64,000 nucleotides of DNA from JAHZMA01 sp965205905 (GTDB taxonomy: Bacteria > Pseudomonadota > Alphaproteobacteria > JABAAW01 > JAHZMA01): the NCBI GenBank assembly GCA_965205905.1, contig CBDBHZ010000010.1, positions 224,347 to 288,346 of the forward strand, in the 5' to 3' direction. Position numbers and translations under genes: made by a program. Of this stretch, positions 26,171 to 36,398 are shown in pieces; positions within the stretch are counted from its first letter, which is position 1; each line of letters opens with the position of its first letter. Below the pieces are notes generated by a model. The model did not search any database. It was not told the DNA's origin and saw only the letters and a program-made list of their open reading frames with translations.

Positions 26171-29100
26171 ATGAGACAGCTATTAGTTTCAACAATTACA
26201 TTATTAATTTTTTCGGTTACCCTTACTGCATGTAACAGTGGCAGCAGCGGTGGCGGTAGTGCTGATGGCGGTGGCGGTGCACAGCCTACCACTACGCCTC
26301 CTACCACTACGCCGCCTACCACCACGCCTACCGCGCCCATCACGCCACCCGACCCATTCGGGCGTAGCGCAATCACCGTTATCGCGAATAATAATCTTGA
26401 CCCGCTGGCAACTGAAAATGTGCCTGCAACCGAACTACTCACATATAATACGCTAGGTGAGATTGTTACTGCCGCTAATGGTGGCACTGCCATAACGGGT
26501 ATAACATTGCAGGGGCTATCAGTAACCACCGCAGGTATTGGCACTGAAACTCTGCGCCCAGATACAGTGGATTGGGATAGCAAAAATGATGTGAAGATAG
26601 AGCAAACCACCACATTATCACGCCTTACCTCAACGGCTGTTGACCTCACATTTAATGCTGATGGCACTGTTACCGCAACAAATATCTATGGTGATGTTGC
26701 CTATGAAAACCTGAATCTAACCGCCGATAGAAAAGATATTTTCGGCTTTGCAACCGATTCGACCTATATGACGTATCTGAGTTGGAGTGATGATAAGGTG
26801 GTAACCCCCGATGCGACTGACGCAACAAAACGAACATTCACCGAAGCAAGCGCTGTGATGATTGCGGGTGTTGAAACTGCGGGTGCGGATATTCCTAACA
26901 CTGTTAATTTCGCATTTGAAGGTAAAGGCAAGGGCGTTTATGATGGCGTGTATGGCAAGCGCGATACTGTGTTTGATATAAGAGCCGATGTGAATGCAAG
27001 CGCGCGCGAAATAACGCTTGCTGCCAATAATACTGTCTGCTTCGAATATGATTGCGGGGTGAATGCGAATCACCTCGATTTTACTGGCACGTTGAATTAT
27101 GGCGAGAATATGAATAACGCCAGCGGTGATATTGCTGGCGGTGGTGGTTTATCAGGTAAGGCAGATGCGCGCTTTTATGGGGCGCAAGCGTTGGAATTTG
27201 GTGGCACATTCGCGCTTTATAACACAAATAGCTATTATACAGGCGCGTTTGGCGGGCAAAATGCGGCAGTGCATAATTATAATCGGGCTGAAGGCATTAC
27301 CACAACTACCGCAGGTGCAACAGCGTTAGATTATAAAGCTGATGTGAATAATCCTACCGATATTGCCGTTCCCACTTTGGCGATTGCCACAAAGGCTGAT
27401 GGCACCACGCAATACGAATCGATTGATGAATTATTCAGGGCTGGTCCTGATTTGACTGTTGGGGATGTGAAAAATTTGACATTACCCGCATTCGGGCATC
27501 ACAGATATTATCAAGAGACTTATGAACGCAATGATACCTCAATCGCTTGGGCGGATTCTACTCTCACCAATGACGTAACAATCGTCAGAAACCTTGATTC
27601 TGTGGTATCGCTTAATTTAAAGGTGGGAACAAGAGATGGCAATAACCGCATTTTTTATGATGGTGGTAGCACCAATAGTAGCAAAGATGAGACCGTAACA
27701 GTCTATACCAGCAGATTTGAAAAAGATGAAAATGGAATTGATCAAGAAATCACTGTACAATATGCAGGCAATACGGGTGCCGAAACCAGAACATATTTTA
27801 GGGGTGAGGTGATCAATGTTCACCCTGAATATCCATCTGTTGTTTATACCCATAGAAATGATGGTGGTGAACGTAGCACTGACAAGCTTTTTGGCTTTAC
27901 ACCAAAATATATGATGGGCATCACTTGGTTAAGATATGCGAAAACAGGCTTTCGGGATGCTGCTGATGCCGCTGGCGAGAATGATGCCTACGCTGAAGTT
28001 GCTTATGCGCAGATGATTACGGGTTTTGAAACAGGCGAAACTTTTAGTGGCACAACCTATGGCGCGATTCCAACAGATGTCGCGAATAATGCCACATTCA
28101 GAGGCAAAGGGCAGGCTTTCTATGGTTACAATAGACCCACCACCACCTCAACCTCTATCAGTAAAAGAGAGACACTCAATTTCAATGTTGCGGCAAATGT
28201 AGATTTTGGCAGTCATAATGTGGATTTTAGCATCTATAATACGTGCTTTCACAGCACTTGCACCATCAAGCGCACAGGTTTAGATTTTGATGCCAGTATC
28301 AGCTTTGATGATAATGGCGTGGCTGTGAATCAGATGAGCAAGGAAGTTACCACTGATAATGGTTTATTGGCAGGCACGCTTGATGCCAAATTTTATGGCA
28401 ATGCCGTGCAAGAAATTGGTGGTGCATTTACCATGAACGGCATAGGCGATAATAATATCTATTATTATGGCACATTTGCGAGCAGTAGCTTGAATTTTAA
28501 CGGCTCAACAAATGCTTTTTCATTGAATGTTGTTCCAGATGAAAAATCGTTTGAAGATTATTACAATTACCCACAAGCAGTGAATATTCCTTACCAATCA
28601 CTTGCGGTTGCGGCAGATGCTAATGAAGCCTCTCGCTTTATATTGCGTGGTGGCGTGGCTGTGCAACGGCATGATGTTGCAAATTATATCCGTGATGGTA
28701 AAAGCACCGCTTGGGATAGTGCAGGTAATGTCGGCAAAATTCGTGAAATCAACTTTGTTAACTCTGAAACACCAGCAGTTGCGCTTTCTTTTGATGCCAA
28801 TGGTAAAATATCAGGTGCAGAAGCCTATTTCGGCTTTAACAGTTACAAAGCAACGACGCTTGATGGTGATGGAAGTGGCGCGATTGAACTTGAAAATACC
28901 AATTATGCTGATGCCGAAAATAGCAATATAACAGTTGCCAGAAATGCGTTTGGTTTTAATGCGGATTCTATGGTTTATGTGGGTTGGGAATTTGATAAAG
29001 CAACGCTTGATGACACAAACTCAGTGATTGTTGATGATATTTATAATATTAATGGCATGATGGTTGCGGGTATTGAAACGTTAACCATGCCAACCGATTA

Positions 29101-32100
29101 CATTGTTGATGTTCCCTTTATCGGCGCAGGTGTTGGCAATTATGGCAATAAAAATAGTAACCATGCGCTCGCTTTCACGGCAAATGCTGATGTGAATTTC
29201 GTGGCTCGCACGGTGGCACTGGCATTCAGTGATACGGCTTGCGTGGATGCTGATTGCGGTGTGGCTAGCAGCACTCTCAATTTGTTTAACTTCAGCACAG
29301 CATTAGCTTATACGGCGGATAGCAGCAGTATGACTGCTGTCCAGACTCTTGAAGGTGGTTTAACAGGCAATGTTGATGCCCGTTTCTATGGTGTTGGTGC
29401 TGATTCGGCTCGTGAATTGGGCGGCACATTCGCACTGATTAATAATACTTATCAAAGCTATTATTATGGCGCATTTGGTGCTTTTCAGGGTGGCGCAATC
29501 GTAGATAATGGACGCGAGCAGACTGGTTTCAAAACTGCAACCATCGCTTCACCAAAAGCGGTTAATATTTCTCATGGCACAGCGCCATGGCTTTCACTTG
29601 TGCTAGATGCTGGTAACACAATCACTGTGCAAGGGCCTGCGGCTTATGGCACCAGCATAACAACATATAATCGTGATACAGGGCAGGATAGTTGGCAAAA
29701 AAATGACGCCTATATCACATCTTCTGCAACAAAGCTAAATGGTGCTGCTGTTACAGTTAAACCTGATAGTCTAGGGCGCATCGGTGAAGTAACACTTCAT
29801 TTGGATGGTGATAATGGCACTGAAAGCTATAAAATAGCAAACACATCCTCTACTATTTCTACAGTAAATTTTGCGAAAGGCTTCGATACAGATGATGGCG
29901 AGGGTTATATTGCCATTGATAGAAGGAGCAATGTTTTTGGTTTCGTGGCAAAAGATATGTATCAAGTCCGTTGGTCGGTTAGTAAAACGGCATTATCAAA
30001 TGATGAGAATATCTTAACTGATACCACATATAACAAACGTGGCATGATACTTGTTGGCAGTGAAACCACTATAGCAGATGTGCGTCATCATGCCGATGTT
30101 CCTGATAGTTTGGTCTCATTCAAAGGCAAAGGGCGCGGCTATTATAATGGTGCTGCACCTGATCAAAAAGGCACTATATTTGATATAACCGTCAATGCTG
30201 ATCTTCATAATAAAACTGTTGGGCTATCGACTGGCTTTATGAAAACATGCACTATCAGCTACACTAATTGTGTCAGCAATACCACACTGAATTTTATGAC
30301 GGCAGAACCACTCAGCTATGCAGCTGATGTGAATGGTGGCGATGGGAATAGTATTAGCGGGGCAGTTATTAGCAGAACATACAGTGATAGCTCGCTTACT
30401 GTGGGTAATTTTACAGGCACGGTTGATGCCAGTTTTTATGGTCTTGAAGCCAAAGAATTTGGTGGTGGATTTGCGATGATTGACGAAAATTATAATGCTC
30501 ATTATGGCATATTTGGAACGAAATTACAGTCATCAGTATTTAACAATGCTTATTCTGCTTTAAGTGAAACAGAAGTGGTAAGGGTTGGTGCAGGAAGTGG
30601 CGCATTAGAAGCGACTGATACCCAGACTTACCAAAGATATGATTCATTCAAAAGTGCACAGCAAGATGCCAAGAATCAGGTCAAGCATAATGGTATTCCT
30701 AATCAGAAAGTTCACACACCAGCAGTGGCAGCATTCCGTGAAGATACCAGTAGATATCAACGTATCACAACGGCACAAGGGGACGCTTGGGCTGCTGACG
30801 ATATCATTGCTGACACATCTTATGCAGGCACAATTCATGGTGCTTCTTCGTATATTGCCTATGGTGCAGGCGCGCAAAATGGTGGTATTTATAACGTAAT
30901 AGCTTATGGAAATAAAGTCGGCTATGAGTTAGAAAATGCTAATGGCACTAACAGTTACCATTCTCATACTGAGATAGAAAGCACATCACATGGTGATAAT
31001 TATCACTATTTTTCAGGTGGTAACCCGATTGAATATTACAAACCATCAAATGAGGTGCCAAAGCCTTATGGAAGCAATGTTGAAAGCAATTTAACGGTAG
31101 AAAAGCCAACTACATTTGGTTTTGTTGCTCAATATATGGCATATATCAGATGGTCTGTTACCAAAGAAGAGAGTGATATTTGGAAAGATTCAAATTCTGG
31201 TGAGGCCTATACGATTGATGGCTATATGGTGAGTGGTTTTGAAACTGAACATAATAGCGTTGCAGGTGCTACTGATGGTGATAGGCGCGATGATATGCCT
31301 GAAATTGGCACTGCTGAATTTGTTGGTGCGGGTATGGGCACATATCATACCGAATCAGGCAAGGGCTATAGAACCCGCTTTGATTCAACTGCCACAGTTG
31401 ATTTTGCACTTGCCACAGTTGGTCTTAACCTTACTGGCACAAAATGTGTTACTGGCTTAGGCAATTGTGTTGATATTACCACAGGTGATAATGGCTTATT
31501 GGCAGGGCTTAATATAAGCAATGCTATGCTTACTTATACCAAAGGTGGGAATAAAATCCTCGTAGATTCAGTTTCCACAGTTGGTGCAGTTGGTGGTATT
31601 GCTGCCATGAGTGGCACAGTTGATGCCCGCTTCTATGGACAAAATCGCGTTGGTGAGGGCAATCAAAATGCTGCCAAAGAATTTGGTGGAGCGTTCTCGT
31701 TCCGTGATGGTGATAGGTCTTATATCGGTATTTTCGGTATGCAACAGGAAGAACCATCTTACACGGCTAGCATGGTGAATACTGGCACAAGCGTTACAGT
31801 GCCAAACCAAAGTCTTAGTGGTCTAACAAGCTTTAGCACTATCACTTCAGAAGCAGCTGTTACCAGTTTACAAGCCGCTTCTATCGTGCAAATCACCAAA
31901 AATTCCACTAATGAAACCATTATCAATGATAATATCAGCGGTGGTGCTATCGACTATTATTATAATGGCACAAGCTTTGCTGCGACGAGTCTAACCCTCT
32001 ATCTTGCTGATAAAAAATATGATGTAACTGGCGGCACGAATGATGGTTCAACCTCAATCGCTGGCACAACGGTTACAACAAATACGGGTCAGGCTCCTGT

Positions 32101-34657
32101 CTCGCTTAATCTTGATAGAACAGGCTTCGGCTTTACTGCCAATTATATGGCAAGACTTGACTGGAAGTTTGCTGGCACTGACTATGGTACTGCTGGCTTT
32201 GGCATTGCAGGTTTTGAAACTGCGGGCAATCTTATCCCTGTAAGTGCTAGCGATAACGCTATGTTCAAGGGCAAAGGAAAAGGGCGTTATAGCGATATTG
32301 ATGATGATATTGATACTGAATTTGATATGATCGCCAATGCTGATTTTGCGGCGCGCACAGTGGCAGTAACGGGAACGCATACCAGCACTGGTCACGCTTA
32401 CCTTAACTTCACTGGCACATTAGGCTATGCTTTAAGCACCAATGCGCTTACCACAGATTCTGCTAATGGAGGCGTTGCTTTCACCACCACAGGCGATGGT
32501 GACAATGCAAGCATGAGCGGCACAGCCAGTGCCAGATTCTACGGCGCAACAGGCGCAGGTGAATTGGGTGGCACATTCAACCTCATCAATGATGATGCAG
32601 GCTATGTGGGTTGGTTCGGTGCTGAAATGCTTGGCAACCATGATGTAGTGGTTGATAACGCTAACATTACCACCGCACTTATATCGGCGCATACGCAAAC
32701 CATCAGCCCGATTGCGACTCACGCAACGATTGATGCTGCTAATAATAGTTTGGCAACCATTACCATGAATGCTTTAGGGGTTTATGCGAATGATAATGCT
32801 GATTACACATTGTTGGCTGATAAGGCATGGGGTGATATGGAGCATTATAATTCTGACCGCACGGTTAAAGTAGCACGGCTTGCAGGTGCGGCTGCATCTG
32901 TTACATTCACGACTAATATTTCAACCATTAGTCTCTATCTGAATGATGGCAGTGAAAAAACCTATACCACCACTGATGGCACAGCGACGCTTGGTAACTC
33001 TTTGGTGGGTGCAAATATCACCACTGGCGCGCCGAGTGATAGTGAGACTGCGACAGTTAATCTCTATCGTGGTGCTGAGGCAAATAGTATATTTGACTTT
33101 ACGTCTAGCAATATCGCTTATATTGAGTGGCATATTAAGAAAGATGCGGATGTAACCACTAGCAATACAGGCACGTCAGCAGATGGTTACGATATTAGTG
33201 GCTTGATGGTAACAGGGGTGCAAACCGCTGATGCTAATATCACAAATTCTGGCATAGGGTATTTTGCAGGCAAAGGGCGCGGCTATGTCAATCTTAATGG
33301 TAGCACGCCAAGCCGTAAGGGCATTGTATTTGATATTACTGTTAATGTTAATTTTGCCAACACCAGCCTAACACTTGCTAGCACCAATAGCATGCAATGC
33401 ACGAATGCTACATTTAGCAGTTGCAATGCAGGAAATGATACCTATAATTTTGAAAGTGATGGCGCAATTAGCTATGCAGGCATGGGCAATAATATCAGCG
33501 GTGCGATTAAGGCGAGCACGTCAAGCTCTAGCTTTGCAGGTCAGGCAGATGCGCGTTTCTATGGCACAGACACGAATGCTAGCACTGAATTTGCGGGGTC
33601 GTTCGCGATGAATGATGATGATAATAATCAATATTATGGCGTGTTCGGGGCTGAGAAACAAGGAGTTTTTGTTGTAGAAAATTCACCCGCTATAGAGGCA
33701 TTGACCACTGCCCAACTGGCTGATGGTATTTGGAACGATATTGTAACAACCAATGGCACACCAACCCACAAATTAAATGGCATTGGTTTTTACCATAATA
33801 GCGATGCGCCATTGCGTCAAACTTTTGAGGTGAAATATAATGGGACGGGTAGCAGACAAGGAATCACAGAAGTTACTGTAAAAAAATTAGATGCTTTGGG
33901 TGCTGAAAGCAATATGCAAGATTTTACAAATCCATATTTTAGTGCAGGAACAACGCCCCATATCAATGATGGCAATTCCTATCAGAGTGTAAATAATGGC
34001 ACGGCAGCAGGCTCTTTACGCTTTAGTTATAAGGAGACTAATAGTGGACGGCGATGGGTGGCAGTGGTGCATGAACCTAATCAAAGCCCATGGGATTGGA
34101 AATATCAAACAGTCGGCATTATGGATAATTCTTCAGCTGCAGATTCAGGTGGTAACTCACCCAGAGGTGGTTTTTCAATGGGTATGGTTACAGATGAAGT
34201 TGCTTTACCATCAGATAATAATGTTGCCTTTACCGGCAGAGCCTATGGTTATTACAAAGATGCAACCAGTGAATATTTAACGCGGGCTGATGTTAATCTA
34301 TCGGTTAATTTTGCTGCTGGCAGTCGCACGGCAACAATAACCACCAGTAGCACAGTAAAAGGACTCTCGCCTTCTAGACCGGGACTTGGTTTTGACGCTG
34401 GTAGTTCTAGTGGTTCACAAAGCTTTGGCAGTGCGACTGCGGATACCACGCTTGATTTTACTGGCACGCTTACTTACGATGCTGACTATAAATGGTATCG
34501 GGGTGCTATTGCACCCACAGGCACGTCAACGCTTAGCACTGGTGAGGCTGCCATGCGGGCTTATGGTCCAGCGGCTGAAGAGGTTGGCGGTGCATTTAGC
34601 TTGCAAAATAGTGATGGCACGAAACGCTATGCAGGTGGCTTCGGCGCGAAGAGATGA
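26171..34657 (+). CDS. Giant lipoprotein with eight TbpB-like beta-barrel domains (2,828 aa)
   Basis: The ATG at 26171 has AGGAGA upstream. The signal peptide MRQLLVSTITLLIFSVTLTAC ends in a lipobox and is followed by a Gly/Ser stretch and a Pro-Thr repeat (TTTPPTTTPPTTTP) acting as a tether. Eight barrels are counted from terminal motifs near residues 333, 739, 1070, 1420, 1819, 2121, 2461 and 2795. These are ARFYG with variants AKFYG, ASFYG and MRAYG, each followed by EFGG[TAG]F or equivalents and a last strand such as YYYGAFG or YAGGFGAKR. Barrel spacing varies from 300 to 400 residues because of loop insertions. Extended, it would form a long surface fibre of barrels. Family call is firm, function unknown. 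Confidence 0.82.
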   Translation: MRQLLVSTITLLIFSVTLTACNSGSSGGGSADGGGGAQPTTTPPTTTPPTTTPTAPITPPDPFGRSAITVIANNNLDPLATENVPATELLTYNTLGEIVTAANGGTAITGITLQGLSVTTAGIGTETLRPDTVDWDSKNDVKIEQTTTLSRLTSTAVDLTFNADGTVTATNIYGDVAYENLNLTADRKDIFGFATDSTYMTYLSWSDDKVVTPDATDATKRTFTEASAVMIAGVETAGADIPNTVNFAFEGKGKGVYDGVYGKRDTVFDIRADVNASAREITLAANNTVCFEYDCGVNANHLDFTGTLNYGENMNNASGDIAGGGGLSGKADARFYGAQALEFGGTFALYNTNSYYTGAFGGQNAAVHNYNRAEGITTTTAGATALDYKADVNNPTDIAVPTLAIATKADGTTQYESIDELFRAGPDLTVGDVKNLTLPAFGHHRYYQETYERNDTSIAWADSTLTNDVTIVRNLDSVVSLNLKVGTRDGNNRIFYDGGSTNSSKDETVTVYTSRFEKDENGIDQEITVQYAGNTGAETRTYFRGEVINVHPEYPSVVYTHRNDGGERSTDKLFGFTPKYMMGITWLRYAKTGFRDAADAAGENDAYAEVAYAQMITGFETGETFSGTTYGAIPTDVANNATFRGKGQAFYGYNRPTTTSTSISKRETLNFNVAANVDFGSHNVDFSIYNTCFHSTCTIKRTGLDFDASISFDDNGVAVNQMSKEVTTDNGLLAGTLDAKFYGNAVQEIGGAFTMNGIGDNNIYYYGTFASSSLNFNGSTNAFSLNVVPDEKSFEDYYNYPQAVNIPYQSLAVAADANEASRFILRGGVAVQRHDVANYIRDGKSTAWDSAGNVGKIREINFVNSETPAVALSFDANGKISGAEAYFGFNSYKATTLDGDGSGAIELENTNYADAENSNITVARNAFGFNADSMVYVGWEFDKATLDDTNSVIVDDIYNINGMMVAGIETLTMPTDYIVDVPFIGAGVGNYGNKNSNHALAFTANADVNFVARTVALAFSDTACVDADCGVASSTLNLFNFSTALAYTADSSSMTAVQTLEGGLTGNVDARFYGVGADSARELGGTFALINNTYQSYYYGAFGAFQGGAIVDNGREQTGFKTATIASPKAVNISHGTAPWLSLVLDAGNTITVQGPAAYGTSITTYNRDTGQDSWQKNDAYITSSATKLNGAAVTVKPDSLGRIGEVTLHLDGDNGTESYKIANTSSTISTVNFAKGFDTDDGEGYIAIDRRSNVFGFVAKDMYQVRWSVSKTALSNDENILTDTTYNKRGMILVGSETTIADVRHHADVPDSLVSFKGKGRGYYNGAAPDQKGTIFDITVNADLHNKTVGLSTGFMKTCTISYTNCVSNTTLNFMTAEPLSYAADVNGGDGNSISGAVISRTYSDSSLTVGNFTGTVDASFYGLEAKEFGGGFAMIDENYNAHYGIFGTKLQSSVFNNAYSALSETEVVRVGAGSGALEATDTQTYQRYDSFKSAQQDAKNQVKHNGIPNQKVHTPAVAAFREDTSRYQRITTAQGDAWAADDIIADTSYAGTIHGASSYIAYGAGAQNGGIYNVIAYGNKVGYELENANGTNSYHSHTEIESTSHGDNYHYFSGGNPIEYYKPSNEVPKPYGSNVESNLTVEKPTTFGFVAQYMAYIRWSVTKEESDIWKDSNSGEAYTIDGYMVSGFETEHNSVAGATDGDRRDDMPEIGTAEFVGAGMGTYHTESGKGYRTRFDSTATVDFALATVGLNLTGTKCVTGLGNCVDITTGDNGLLAGLNISNAMLTYTKGGNKILVDSVSTVGAVGGIAAMSGTVDARFYGQNRVGEGNQNAAKEFGGAFSFRDGDRSYIGIFGMQQEEPSYTASMVNTGTSVTVPNQSLSGLTSFSTITSEAAVTSLQAASIVQITKNSTNETIINDNISGGAIDYYYNGTSFAATSLTLYLADKKYDVTGGTNDGSTSIAGTTVTTNTGQAPVSLNLDRTGFGFTANYMARLDWKFAGTDYGTAGFGIAGFETAGNLIPVSASDNAMFKGKGKGRYSDIDDDIDTEFDMIANADFAARTVAVTGTHTSTGHAYLNFTGTLGYALSTNALTTDSANGGVAFTTTGDGDNASMSGTASARFYGATGAGELGGTFNLINDDAGYVGWFGAEMLGNHDVVVDNANITTALISAHTQTISPIATHATIDAANNSLATITMNALGVYANDNADYTLLADKAWGDMEHYNSDRTVKVARLAGAAASVTFTTNISTISLYLNDGSEKTYTTTDGTATLGNSLVGANITTGAPSDSETATVNLYRGAEANSIFDFTSSNIAYIEWHIKKDADVTTSNTGTSADGYDISGLMVTGVQTADANITNSGIGYFAGKGRGYVNLNGSTPSRKGIVFDITVNVNFANTSLTLASTNSMQCTNATFSSCNAGNDTYNFESDGAISYAGMGNNISGAIKASTSSSSFAGQADARFYGTDTNASTEFAGSFAMNDDDNNQYYGVFGAEKQGVFVVENSPAIEALTTAQLADGIWNDIVTTNGTPTHKLNGIGFYHNSDAPLRQTFEVKYNGTGSRQGITEVTVKKLDALGAESNMQDFTNPYFSAGTTPHINDGNSYQSVNNGTAAGSLRFSYKETNSGRRWVAVVHEPNQSPWDWKYQTVGIMDNSSAADSGGNSPRGGFSMGMVTDEVALPSDNNVAFTGRAYGYYKDATSEYLTRADVNLSVNFAAGSRTATITTSSTVKGLSPSRPGLGFDAGSSSGSQSFGSATADTTLDFTGTLTYDADYKWYRGAIAPTGTSTLSTGEAAMRAYGPAAEEVGGAFSLQNSDGTKRYAGGFGAKR

Positions 34658-34662
34658 TATCC

Positions 34663-34950
34663 GCTAGAATTACAACAAAGTTGCAATTCGCTAGCCCTAA
34701 AGTTATTAATGGGGGCTTTGCGACCTCCCCTCCCTCCGTCATTCCGACGAAAGTCGGAATCCAGAGTATTAAGCACATAGAGAGCAAAAAACGCAAGCAT
34801 CAGCGTTTCGTGCAGACTTGACAAAGTGGCAAGCATATCAATAAACACCGACTTCGCGTTTTGTCACTCCCTCCTGTGCAAAACGACTCTGGATTCCGTG
34901 TCTTTTACACTGCCCCTATCGGGGACAGTGGCACGGAATGACGGAGGAGA
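34663..34950. repeat. Repeat region R3 with a MITE-like inverted repeat
   Basis: Immediately after the lipoprotein stop lies the CGCTAGAATTACAAC ... GTTGCAATTCGCTAG inverted pair, also found at 5837, then GGGGGCTTTGCGAC. Next is an element bounded by CCGTCATTCCG (34736-34746) and CGGAATGACGG (34934-34944). It contains the perfect hairpin ATTCCGAC-GAAA-GTCGGAAT (34741-34760) and an inner inverted GGAATCCAGAG/CTCTGGATTCC. No gene lies between 34658 and 34958. The right end abuts the stop of pgk, so it may terminate transcription from both sides. Confidence 0.75.
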
Positions 34951-34958
34951 TTATAATT

Positions 34959-36164
34959 CTAGCGACTATTAAGAATATCAATGCCCGGTAGGGTTCTGCC
35001 CTCTAGCCATTCTAAAAATGCACCGCCAGCTGTGGAAAGATAGGTGAAATCATCAGCATAGCCTGATTTTTTCACTGCCGATACTGTATCGCCACCGCCC
35101 GCAACCACCGTGATTCCATCTTTCGCACGCCCTGCCAAATAAGCGCATAAATCATGGCTGCCCTGTGCGAAAGGCTTATATTCAAACACACCCAAAGGGC
35201 CGTTCATAATGATGGTTTGCGCTTCATCAAGCGCGGTTTTGATAGCGGTGAGAGTCTGCGCCCCAGCATCTAATATCATCTCATCATCTTCAATTTGGCT
35301 GAAATCATCGATGAGTCGCGTTTTGGCATCATCTGTTATCTCAGTCGCCACGACTGCATCTTGTGGTATGATTAGCTTGGTGTTATGGGTTTTGGCGGTT
35401 TCTAAAATCTCGGCAACCAGCGCATCAGCAGCAGCATCAGATTCGCATAAAGACGCGCCAATCTTATGCCCTGCATGTTTGATAAACATATTCGCCATAC
35501 CGCCCGTTATCACCACTATATCAGCGTTTTGCACCAAATTATTCAGCAAAGTAATCTTGCTTGAAATCTTCGCACCACCCACAATGGCGGCTAACGGACG
35601 TTTGGGATTCTGTAACACTGACTGCAACATATTTACCTCACGTGCCAGTAACGGGCCAGCATAGGCAGGCAACACACGCGCCAACGCATAAGTAGAAGCA
35701 TGGGCGCGATGCGCGGTGGCAAAAGCATCATTGATATAGATAACATTATTTTTTTCGCCATGCATCGCTAATTTCTTCGCAAATGAGGGATTGTTTTTCT
35801 CTTCACCCGCCCAGAAGCGCAAATTTTCAACCATCACCACATCGCCTGCTTGCATATTATTGACAACAGAAAGCATTTTCTGCATATCATCAATCAGGGG
35901 TATTGGTTGAGCCAGATTTAATTGCGTGGCAAGATATTCTGCAATCGGCGCCAGCGACATATCAGGGTTGCGCTTGCCTTTCGGGCGCCCCCAATGGCTG
36001 AGCAGAATCAGTTTACCATCTTTGCTGATAATATCGCGAATGCCCGCTAATGTTTCATCAATGCGCGTGCTATCGGTAATCACGCCATCTTTCATTGGCA
36101 CGTTAAAATCAACACGCATTAAGACGATTCTGTAGCTTAAATTGGCTTCGGTATAAAGTTTCAT
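34959..36164 (-). CDS. pgk: Phosphoglycerate kinase
   Basis: 401 residues, normal for the family. It converts 1,3-bisphosphoglycerate and ADP to 3-phosphoglycerate and ATP in glycolysis, or the reverse in gluconeogenesis. Visible signatures are MRVDFNVPM near the N-terminus (substrate binding), LLSHWGRPKG (usually LLSHLGRPKG), VMVENLRFWAGEE, IVGGAKISSKI, the nucleotide-binding NGPLGVFE and the C-terminal GGGDTVSAV. No gap or fba gene is adjacent, so it is a stand-alone gene here. It converges with the eight-barrel lipoprotein gene across repeat R3. Confidence 0.97.
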   Translation of the reverse strand: MKLYTEANLSYRIVLMRVDFNVPMKDGVITDSTRIDETLAGIRDIISKDGKLILLSHWGRPKGKRNPDMSLAPIAEYLATQLNLAQPIPLIDDMQKMLSVVNNMQAGDVVMVENLRFWAGEEKNNPSFAKKLAMHGEKNNVIYINDAFATAHRAHASTYALARVLPAYAGPLLAREVNMLQSVLQNPKRPLAAIVGGAKISSKITLLNNLVQNADIVVITGGMANMFIKHAGHKIGASLCESDAAADALVAEILETAKTHNTKLIIPQDAVVATEITDDAKTRLIDDFSQIEDDEMILDAGAQTLTAIKTALDEAQTIIMNGPLGVFEYKPFAQGSHDLCAYLAGRAKDGITVVAGGGDTVSAVKKSGYADDFTYLSTAGGAFLEWLEGRTLPGIDILNSR

Positions 36165-36296
36165 AGCATTCCTTATATTTTTTTGTCATTAATTGGTAAT
36201 AATGCTTGCATCATGCGTCATTTTTTGCGATAAGGCAAGTAGTGATATTGCACAAATGTGAAGTTTTCGTTACGCTATGTGCGATGATGACAGATT

Positions 36297-36385
36297 GGAG
36301 GGGTGGCAGAGAGGTAATGCAGCGGATTGCTAATCCGTGACCGTCTTAAAGCGGTCCCCGGGTTCAAATCCCGGTCCCTCCGCCA
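36297..36385 (+). tRNA. tRNA-Ser (anticodon GCT)
   Basis: A 7-bp acceptor stem pairs GGAGGGG with TCCCTCC. The anticodon stem-loop is GGATT-GCTAA-TCC, and a long variable arm (class II tRNA) precedes the T-loop GGTTCAAATCC. CCA is encoded, ending at 36385. The next start codon lies only 14 to 29 bases downstream. Confidence 0.95.
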
Positions 36386-36398
36386 TTAATTGCTATCA

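Noticed and set aside
26171..34657. Interpretation of the giant lipoprotein as an RTX or ice-binding adhesin
   Set aside because: No GGxGxDxxx calcium repeats or type I secretion signal; the lipobox and the ARFYG/GGTF barrel endings fit TbpB-like barrels better.
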